A stretch of 64,000 nucleotides of DNA from CAVSRC01 sp963782045 (lineage in GTDB: Bacteria > Pseudomonadota > Alphaproteobacteria > Rhizobiales > Kaistiaceae), in NCBI GenBank assembly GCA_963782045.1, contig CAWAIR010000033.1, positions 169,640 through 233,639 of the forward strand. Direction: 5' to 3'. The position numbers and the translations under genes were made by a program. Positions 58,072-64,000 of the stretch are shown piece by piece (the first letter of the stretch is position 1; every line of letters begins with the position of its first letter). Under the pieces are notes generated by a model. The model was not told where the DNA came from, ran no database searches, and was given only the letters and a program-made list of their open reading frames with translations.

Positions 58072-60915
58072 TCAGCCCAACTGATCGATGAGCGCCTTGG
58101 CCTGCCGCACGCGCGGAGCGGATCTGCCCTCGGCCAGGAGATCATAGACCGGCAGAAGCACGGCGCGCGCCTCGGCGGTCCGATGCTGACCGCGCAAATG
58201 CTCCGCCAGGCTGGCCGCCGCGGTCAGTTCCCAAAATACCTCCGCCTGGGTCCGCGCCAGATTCATTGCCTGACGAAAGAGCCGTTCGATCTCCTCTGGG
58301 TCCGTCCGGCTGTCGCGAGCAAGCAACTCGCCCTTGGCCCTCAGGATTTCCGGCAAGAGCCATCGGCAGTCGGTTTCGTCGGCGAAGCGTAGCGCGCTGT
58401 CGATTTCGTCCAGGCCGTCATCGACGCGACCGGCAATCCCCAGTATCACGGCCAACTCGACCAGAAAGAAGGGATAGAACAGCAGGTACCTGGCGTCCCG
58501 CATTTCCGCAAGGCCGGACCGAAGCGCGTCGATCGCGGCCTCCGCCTCGCCGCGCTTGCCGGCAACCGCTCCTCTCACGCAGCAGCCGGCCGCGTAAAAC
58601 GGATGCAGCCCGTGCTTGTAGGCGTGATCGACAAGCTCGCCGCCGTAGCTATTCGCAAGGTCCAGCTCGCCGAGGCTCAAAAAGATGAAGCCTGCCGCCC
58701 AGGCAAGAGCGACGCACAAGGCTGTCGGCTGGTTGGTGCCGCGCGCTTCCTCCACGGCGCTGGTCGCTACCCGCGCCGCGGTCTCCAATCGCCCCTGCGC
58801 CAGGAGATTGACGGTGTTGTGGCTCTGAGCCGACGTGGTCGGGTCGCTGCCGAAGCGGATCATGTCCGAGACCCGCCTTCCCGAATGGTAGTGGTCCAGC
58901 GCCCATTGCAGCCGGTTGACTGCTTCGGCATGCGCAGCGAGATAGGTCTGCGGAATGCCGATCAGCCAAGCGGCGGTCGCCTGAGCCTGGATATCGCGCC
59001 CGCGGGCGACTTCCTCATATTCGCGGGCGAAGGTGAGCGCTTCGTTGAGCGCCATGGAGCGGGCGCAGAACAGCCAGAGGCCGGAGGTCGCGCGCTGGCG
59101 ATATTCCAGGTCCTCAAGTTCTCGGGCGAGGGTGAGCGCGCGCGTCAGGGCAACGCGCGCACGAACGCTGCTGCCTTGCGTGTAGATCAGGGCAAAGCCG
59201 AGACCGCATTGCAGGATCATTTCGTGGCGGGTGGCGGCGGCATCGCCGATCCGTGCGAGCGCCATGCCCGCCCACTCGCAAGATTCGGCGACCAGCGAAA
59301 CCGCGATCCAGAAGTCGCTCGCCGTGGCGGCGAGTGCCACCCCCAGCGCCGGGTTGCCTTCGCTGGCGAAAGCCCATTTCAGCGCGGCGCGCAGATTGTC
59401 GACCTCGCGGCGATAACGGTCGAGCTCGTCGATGGCGGCCTGGAGCTGGCCCTCGATCGCGAACGGAGCGAACAGTGACAGATAGAACGTCGCGTGGCGG
59501 TGCATGACCGCCCGGTGCTCGGAGCTGCCGACCAGTTTCTCGAGCAAATAGGCCCTGACGGTCTCGAGCAGGCGCCAGCGCTGCGTGGATTCCGATCTGT
59601 CGAGCACCACCAGCGACTTCGAGACAAGGCTCGAAACTCCGCTGGCGACACGCGCCTCCGAATCGTCCGAGACGGCGGTGGCGGCCTTGAGCGTGAAGCC
59701 GGCCGGGAAGACCGCGAGACGGCGCAACAGACCCCGCTCCTCCTCTGACAGCAGCTCGTAGCTCCAGTCCAGCGTCGCCCGCAGCGTCCGGTGCCGCGGC
59801 AGCGCCGTGCGGCGGCTGTTCGTCAGCAATGCGAAGCGACCGTCGAGATGGTCGGCAACCTCCTGGATTCCGAGCGTCGCCGCCCGTGCTGCCGCGAACT
59901 CGATGGCGAGCGGAACGCCATCAAGCCGCCGACAAATCGCCGCGATCACGGGAAGAGTCTCGTGCTGCGGGCGAAAATCCTGCCACCCTGACTGCGTCCT
60001 GGCGACGAAGAGCTGGACAGCGCTGTGCTCGAGGATGCTGTCCGAGCCGTCGAGATGCTCCTCCGGCGCCTCCAGCGGCGGCACACGAAACACCACCTCG
60101 CCCTCGACGCCCAGCACCTCCCGGCTTGTCGCCAGCACAATCGTGTTGGGACACAGGTGCACGAGCGTCTCAACCGTCGCCGCCGCGACGTCGATCACGT
60201 GCTCGCAGTTGTCGAGCACGAGGAGGACTTTCCTGTCACCAAGCGCCCGGGCGACTGACGCAGGCGACGTTTCCTCCCCGCCGAGCTGGAGGTTGAGCAC
60301 GCCGGCCACGGCCGAGGGCACCAGGTCGGCGGCGGCGAGCGAGGCCAGCTCGACCAGCAGCACGTCGCTCCCGAGGGTCGGAAACAGCCTTCGGGCCACC
60401 TCCGAAGCCAGGACGGTCTTCCCGATGCCGCCCGCCCCTGTCAGCGTCACCACCCGGTAAGCGGTGAGCAGATCGCGCAGGCGCTCGATGGCCATTTCCC
60501 GCCCAATAAGGGCTTCCGCAGCGGAGGGAACGTTGCTCACATACCGCTCGGCGGCCGCCTCAACTGGTTCGGGCGCCGGTGGCCTCGCCTCTGCGCTCGG
60601 TTCTCGCGCGATCCAGTTGCCTTGAAGCCGATAACCGCGTCCCGAGACGGTCTTCAGCAGGCCGCGGTCCTCTCCCAGCGCCTTGCGGATCGCGGAGATG
60701 TGGACCTGCAGCGTATTGTCTTCGACGACAGCGCCCGGCCACACCCGATGAAAAAGCTCGTCTTTGGTGACGAGCTGTCCGGCGGCCGTCGCCAGTGTCT
60801 CGAGTATCTCGAATGCGCGGCCGCCAATCGGCACTGATTTCCCATGCGCGCGCAGTTCGCGCAGCACCAGATCGAGCTCCCACTTTCCGCTTTCGAAAAG
60901 GAGAGCCTGGCGCAT
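58072..60915 (-). CDS. STAND-type regulator: OmpR-like DNA-binding domain, NB-ARC ATPase, TPR array
   Basis: The 947-aa protein has an N-terminal winged helix (about 5-100: FEILETLATAAGQLVTKDEL, then TLQVHISAIRKALG), a STAND/NB-ARC ATPase (about 130-450: Walker A TGAGGIGKTVLASEVARRL, Walker B VLLVLDNCEHV, GVPLAIEFAAARA) and a C-terminal TPR-like helical array (about 500-940). Such proteins are single-polypeptide switches that bind a ligand at the TPR part and oligomerise on ATP. No receiver domain is present. Target genes are unknown. Confidence 0.9.
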   Translation of the reverse strand: MRQALLFESGKWELDLVLRELRAHGKSVPIGGRAFEILETLATAAGQLVTKDELFHRVWPGAVVEDNTLQVHISAIRKALGEDRGLLKTVSGRGYRLQGNWIAREPSAEARPPAPEPVEAAAERYVSNVPSAAEALIGREMAIERLRDLLTAYRVVTLTGAGGIGKTVLASEVARRLFPTLGSDVLLVELASLAAADLVPSAVAGVLNLQLGGEETSPASVARALGDRKVLLVLDNCEHVIDVAAATVETLVHLCPNTIVLATSREVLGVEGEVVFRVPPLEAPEEHLDGSDSILEHSAVQLFVARTQSGWQDFRPQHETLPVIAAICRRLDGVPLAIEFAAARAATLGIQEVADHLDGRFALLTNSRRTALPRHRTLRATLDWSYELLSEEERGLLRRLAVFPAGFTLKAATAVSDDSEARVASGVSSLVSKSLVVLDRSESTQRWRLLETVRAYLLEKLVGSSEHRAVMHRHATFYLSLFAPFAIEGQLQAAIDELDRYRREVDNLRAALKWAFASEGNPALGVALAATASDFWIAVSLVAESCEWAGMALARIGDAAATRHEMILQCGLGFALIYTQGSSVRARVALTRALTLARELEDLEYRQRATSGLWLFCARSMALNEALTFAREYEEVARGRDIQAQATAAWLIGIPQTYLAAHAEAVNRLQWALDHYHSGRRVSDMIRFGSDPTTSAQSHNTVNLLAQGRLETAARVATSAVEEARGTNQPTALCVALAWAAGFIFLSLGELDLANSYGGELVDHAYKHGLHPFYAAGCCVRGAVAGKRGEAEAAIDALRSGLAEMRDARYLLFYPFFLVELAVILGIAGRVDDGLDEIDSALRFADETDCRWLLPEILRAKGELLARDSRTDPEEIERLFRQAMNLARTQAEVFWELTAAASLAEHLRGQHRTAEARAVLLPVYDLLAEGRSAPRVRQAKALIDQLG

Positions 60916-61353
60916 GAAGAGTCCGATTTCAGGAAATTTCAGGATTTCTCAGATTAGCCGGGCGTATTCGAGACGGCAAGAAATGGGGCGACCCCTGGCG
61001 CTGCTGGAGCCCGAAGTCCTCGCTGCCTAGTGGGCTACCACGGGGACTTTTCGGCCTGTCGTGTGGTTTTCGCGAAGAAGTCTTGTCTTTCAGACCGCTG
61101 CTAGCAGCTACGCGGCACTTACCAAGGGTTGTGTTCGACACTTGTCGCGCGGCCTGGCGGCACGCCCCAGCGAGCTATCGAGGACCTTCCCTCCCGGTGG
61201 GATCGCGTACGAACCTCGGCGACGCGCCTGAGGCCCACATTAAGAACAATTCAAGACTGCCTCAGGACTCCGGACCGTCGGCCGCGCAACCTTTCTACAG
61301 GGCGACAGCACGCGTTCTTCGATTCCCGAAGAGACTCTGGGGAGATGGAAACG
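60916..61353. other. divergent intergenic region
   Basis: No gene seen between the STAND regulator (minus) and the FixJ-like regulator (plus). A TACCAAGGGT word at about 61121 recalls the motif A core but is not a convincing site. Confidence 0.4.
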
Positions 61354-62148
61354 ATGGATCTGGCGACCGGGCTCGATGGAATTGTTTCGCCGCAGTGGTT
61401 CGATGAGGAGGAATCCTCGCCTCTTGCGCCTGGCGGATCGACGGTGTTCGTCGTTCACAGCGATGCCTCGGTGAGGCGGTTCCTGGTGGCCGCGATCGAG
61501 GCCTCGGGCTGGCTGGCCCGGTCGTTCGCCTCGGCGGGGAATTTTCTCGCCAGCCCGCCGGCGGCCGGTGCACGGTGCGTCGTGCTCGACGTGACCGTCT
61601 GCGGTCTTGCGCATCTCAATTGCCGCAACGAGGTCGGCGCCGGGGGGCCAAGCATGCCGATGATCCTCGCCTCACGGGAAGGCGCGCTTTTGATGACCGT
61701 GGCCGTGGCGCAGGCAGGCTCGGTCGAGCTCATGAAGACGCCGACCGGCGAGAACGCGGTGATGGCCGCCATCGGCCACGCCCTCGACCGAAGCCGCGCG
61801 GTTCTCGCGCGGCAGGCCGAAACCCGGCGACTGGAAGCCCGGTTTGCCGCGCTCAGCCAACGGGAGCGCGAGGTCCTCGCGCTCGTGGTCTCCGGCCTCT
61901 TGAACAAGCAGGTTGGCTATGAGCTCGGCATCAGCGAGATCACCGTCAAGGCGCATCGCGGGCGGGTCATGCGCAAGATGAAGGCGTCGTCACTTCCCGA
62001 GCTGGTGAACATGGCCGCGAGCCTCAACGGCGAGCGGGACAGCCTCGCGGTGCCGGCGAACGGACTTGCTGAGCGGGCGATAGCCGCACCGCATCGCCTT
62101 TCATCGAGTCTGTCTGGAGCGGTTTCCAAGGCGGGCAAGCCCAACTGA
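61354..62148 (+). CDS. FixJ-like response regulator with degenerate receiver
   Basis: The 264-aa protein has a receiver fold in which the acidic pair is altered (VFVVHSDASVRRFL, where active receivers read VDDD), though the phospho-Asp (CVVLDVTVCGL) and a Lys (ELMKTPTGE) remain. The LuxR-type helix-turn-helix (LSQREREVLALVVSGLLNKQ, then ELGISEITVKAHRGRVMRKM) almost copies that at 48067. Reduced Mg2+ binding suggests it works without phosphorylation or is tuned differently. ATG 61354 has GGGGAG 9 nt upstream. A 45-residue C-terminal tail is low-complexity. Confidence 0.85.
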   Translation: MDLATGLDGIVSPQWFDEEESSPLAPGGSTVFVVHSDASVRRFLVAAIEASGWLARSFASAGNFLASPPAAGARCVVLDVTVCGLAHLNCRNEVGAGGPSMPMILASREGALLMTVAVAQAGSVELMKTPTGENAVMAAIGHALDRSRAVLARQAETRRLEARFAALSQREREVLALVVSGLLNKQVGYELGISEITVKAHRGRVMRKMKASSLPELVNMAASLNGERDSLAVPANGLAERAIAAPHRLSSSLSGAVSKAGKPN

Positions 62149-62261
62149 CGGCTTCCACGGCCTGATTTCCCATATTCGAGACGCAGAGCGAATAAGGGGC
62201 CCTCAACTAACGTATTGGAAAGATTGCTGCACTTCGAAGGAGCGATTTCGAACGCGCCAAA

Positions 62262-62287
62262 GGCCGCAAGCGCGGCCCGGGCTTTTT
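62262..62287 (+). terminator. intrinsic terminator
   Basis: GGCCGC-AAGC-GCGGCC stem followed by CGGGC and TTTTT, downstream of the FixJ-like gene on the same strand. Confidence 0.6.
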
Positions 62288-62340
62288 GCCCGCCCCCCGC
62301 GGAGCCGGCGAACGCAGTGAGCCTGGCGTGAGCGAAATAA

Positions 62341-62391
62341 TGGCGCGCCCGAAGAGATTCGAACTCCTGACCCCCAAATTCGTAGTCTGGT
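62341..62391 (-). tRNA. 3' fragment of tRNA-Arg (integration scar)
   Basis: On the minus strand the sequence runs from the anticodon stem (CCAGACTACGAATTTGG, anticodon ACG) through the variable and T arms (GGTCAGGAGTTCGAATC) to GGGCGCGCCA with the CCA end at 62341. The acceptor 5' strand and D arm are absent: upstream of 62391 the match stops. A partial 3' tRNA copy is the usual mark of an att site left by an integrative element. Not a functional tRNA. Confidence 0.75.
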
Positions 62392-62454
62392 CCTGGCCGT
62401 TGATTTCAATACGTTTTTCCGCAAACACGGCGTGTTAAGGGGGTTGACTAGTCA

Positions 62455-62751
62455 ATGGCCTATCCGAAGACGATCCGGGTCGATCAGGGCTCGGAGTTCA
62501 TCTCCCGCGACCTGGACCTGTGGGCCTATCGATATGGCGTCACGCTCGACTTCTCGCGGCCCGGTAAGCCGACCGACAACGCCTTCATCGAAGCGTTCAA
62601 TGCTCGGCTGAGGGCGGAGTGCTTGAACGCCCACTGGTTCCTCAGCCTTGCGGACGCTGCCGAAAAGTTGGAGGCTTGGTGCAGAGACTACAACGAACAA
62701 AGGCCACATGGCGCGATCGGGAACAAAGTCCCGGCAGCGCTCATGACATAG
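62455..62751 (+). mobile_element. IS3-family transposase, C-terminal fragment
   Basis: 98 codons of an IS3 OrfB integrase domain: the second catalytic Asp in IRVDQGSEFISRD, the catalytic Glu in DNAFIEAFNARLRAECL, and YNEQRPHGAIG near the end. The first two-thirds of OrfB and OrfA are missing, so it is inactive. The downstream CCGGAAAACTCTAAC (62789 region) resembles the right end of IS407-group elements. Confidence 0.85.
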
Positions 62752-62883
62752 GCACATGCGGCCAGCCCGTGATGCCGAATGAGGCCGGAAAACTCTAACC
62801 GCCCCCGAGGGCGTGTTGGGGGGCGCACCACAACCGCCGAGGCTCTGATCGCCGCTGGATGAAACTTCAGTGGCAGGTCAGCT

Positions 62884-63735
62884 TCAACCAAGTTCGGGAC
62901 CGGCGATGATTCGCATGCTCTGGCGCCGAGCCGCCAGCGGCTCGTCGGCCAGTGCCATCCGCGTGAACCTGCGCTCGACGTGGAAGCCGCGCGCCGCCGT
63001 GAGTGCGGCCAGATCGTACTCGCGGTCGGGCATGTCGAGCAGCACCGGGCCACTTAGGGCATCGATCGCCGTTCCCAACACCCGTGCAGCAGCCCCTCCA
63101 TCCTCCGCAATCAGCGGACCGATTTGCGTCGCCACGCGTCCTCCACGCGACAGCAGCCAAGCCCCTTCTTGTCGCGAGACCGCCGTATGAGCGTCCGGAC
63201 GCAGCAAGAGGTTCTCGATGAGCTTCGGCCGGAATGCGCCGAATGCGGCGCCGTCGGCCGCAGCAAACGCGGCGACGTCGTCGGCTGACAAGCGTGTCGC
63301 CTTCAGTGGCGTGGCGGCTCCGCCTTGCCCGCGCCAACGACTTATCTCTTCAAGCGCCCTGAACCCCATCGGCTCGTACACTTGCCTACCGGCCGGTGAG
63401 GCGTCGAGCATTGGCACCAGCCCCTTTGCCTGCAGTGCGTCGATCGCCCGGCCAAGCAGCATTGTAGCGAGGCCGCGCTTGCGAAATGCGGTATGCACCA
63501 GAACCATGCTGACCCAGCCCAAGCCACCTTCCGCATAAGGCAGGACAATGCAGGTGGCGATGGCGTCGCCGGCGCTATCGCGGACACAGAATCCTTCCCC
63601 GCAGGCGAGCATGATTTGCCAGTCGGCCGCGACCTGGTTCCAGCCCGCCTCGGCGCCGAGCTGAAGCCCATCCCCGATGTCGGCGGCCAGCATCGGCTCG
63701 ACGCGGATCGGAACGGCCAGCTCAGCTGTCGCCAT
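62884..63735 (-). CDS. GNAT-family N-acetyltransferase
   Basis: The 283-aa protein has an N-terminal GNAT domain with the acetyl-CoA loop VHTAFRKRGLATMLLGRAID (about 80-99) and YEPMGFRALEEISRW, and a second, GNAT-like C-terminal domain (about 140-275, VLLDMPDREYDLAALTAARGF). This two-domain layout is known in acetyltransferases of unknown substrate. It lies beyond the tRNA scar, on the side expected to be the inserted element or later DNA. Confidence 0.88.
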   Translation of the reverse strand: MATAELAVPIRVEPMLAADIGDGLQLGAEAGWNQVAADWQIMLACGEGFCVRDSAGDAIATCIVLPYAEGGLGWVSMVLVHTAFRKRGLATMLLGRAIDALQAKGLVPMLDASPAGRQVYEPMGFRALEEISRWRGQGGAATPLKATRLSADDVAAFAAADGAAFGAFRPKLIENLLLRPDAHTAVSRQEGAWLLSRGGRVATQIGPLIAEDGGAAARVLGTAIDALSGPVLLDMPDREYDLAALTAARGFHVERRFTRMALADEPLAARRQSMRIIAGPELG

Positions 63736-63955
63736 CGCAGTCCCCTGGCGGTTCGCTCCGCTTTCGCATCACCTCAAGGACCCCGAAAGCAATCCTGTCC
63801 ACATCCGGCCGCGACCGGCCCTGTGTAGCATTGTCGGGCAAACACCCAGCCACCAATCGCCTCGTGGGATTGATTGACTCCCCTGGTTGGCTACCGCATG
63901 GTTGGCGCAAGAGGCATCGCTGTGTCCAACATCATCTGGACAGGAGTAGACGAGG

Positions 63956-64000
63956 ATGGCGGGACGCGTCGCCGCCGACATCGCGCCCAGCGCACGCATC
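63956..64000 (+). CDS. start of an unidentified gene, cut by window edge
   Basis: ATG 63956 follows AGGAGTAGACGAGG and opens a frame MAGRVAADIAPSARI that runs to the end. Too short to identify. The strong ribosome site is the main support. Confidence 0.4.
   Translation, partial: MAGRVAADIAPSARI

Larger units (their letters stand above)
62149..62454. other. intergenic region with terminator and tRNA scar
   Basis: No gene seen. It contains the hairpin terminator at 62262-62287 and the 3' tRNA fragment at 62341-62391. TTGACTAGTCAA (62444-62455) is a palindrome at the edge of the transposase fragment. Confidence 0.5.

Noticed and set aside
61115..61140. possible extra motif A site upstream of the FixJ-like gene
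   Set aside because: Only TACCAAGGGT matches; the downstream CGATAC part is missing.
62444..62455. TTGACTAGTCAA palindrome as a possible att core or IS end
   Set aside because: Short, single copy, and it overlaps the start of the transposase fragment; no second copy was found to support it.
63769..63999. 76-aa minus-strand open frame at the right edge
   Set aside because: No motif or ribosome site; a plus-strand start with a good ribosome site lies within it.

Overview
The window looks like a high-GC alphaproteobacterial chromosome, most likely Hyphomicrobiales (Rhizobiales). Reasons: strong GC bias at third codon positions, an AglEFGK/ThuEFGK-style sugar ABC operon followed by a GH13 alpha-glucosidase, a TamA-TamB pair, an MEDS protein with a PAS histidine kinase, several FixJ-type response regulators, and an intergenic double-hairpin repeat of a kind common in rhizobial genomes. 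This placement is inference from content; no search was run.

Layout. 0-7 kb: alpha/beta hydrolase (cut by the window edge), a carboxymuconolactone-decarboxylase protein divergent from an ECF41 sigma factor with two overlapping ECF41-type promoters between them, a 2OG-Fe(II) oxygenase, a Crp/Fnr regulator, two tandem paralogous small secreted proteins with a duplicated upstream element, and malonyl-CoA decarboxylase. 7-13.3 kb: a LacI-type operator, then a sugar ABC operon (binding protein, two permeases, ATPase) crowded with single-base frameshifts, and an intact alpha-glucosidase. 13.4-21.3 kb: CPA1 antiporter, a small zinc-ribbon protein, tamA (frameshifted) and tamB.

21.4-32.6 kb is the most unusual part. 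A 7TM-type sensor kinase and its response regulator sit divergent from a three-gene export operon. The operon encodes an ABC transporter with two cyclic-nucleotide-binding-like modules and a catalytically dead C39-like domain, an HlyD adaptor, and an ABC transporter with an intact C39 peptidase triad. Next come a 66-aa double-glycine-leader precursor whose predicted 35-residue mature part is Pro/Gly-rich and cationic, and a convergent cytoplasmic PpiC-type prolyl isomerase. Together they look like a complete export and maturation system for a proline-rich peptide with a split, possibly nucleotide-gated exporter.

32.7-58 kb is a stress/energy-limitation gene block: beta-carbonic anhydrase, MEDS protein plus PAS kinase, HAD phosphatase, glyoxalase-like protein, 3-methyladenine glycosylase, SPW protein, UBP zinc-finger protein, the arginine deiminase operon arcDABC, AraC regulator, receiver-only and FixJ-type regulators, two BON proteins, GAPDH, cupin, class I aldolase, Dps, a PQQ dehydrogenase with a small membrane partner, and a PRC-barrel protein. 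Two conserved non-coding motif families recur in front of genes across this block and suggest one regulon. Two oxidoreductase genes in it have in-frame internal deletions, and a Dps remnant lies before the PRC gene.

58-64 kb: a 947-aa STAND-type regulator, a FixJ-like regulator with a degenerate acidic pocket, a terminator, a 3' tRNA-Arg fragment that looks like an integration scar, an IS3-family transposase remnant, a GNAT acetyltransferase and the start of a gene leaving the window. Isolated frameshifts in tamA, arcC and the aldolase gene, and many in the sugar ABC operon, may be sequence errors rather than decay. No rRNA gene, complete tRNA or CRISPR array was seen.
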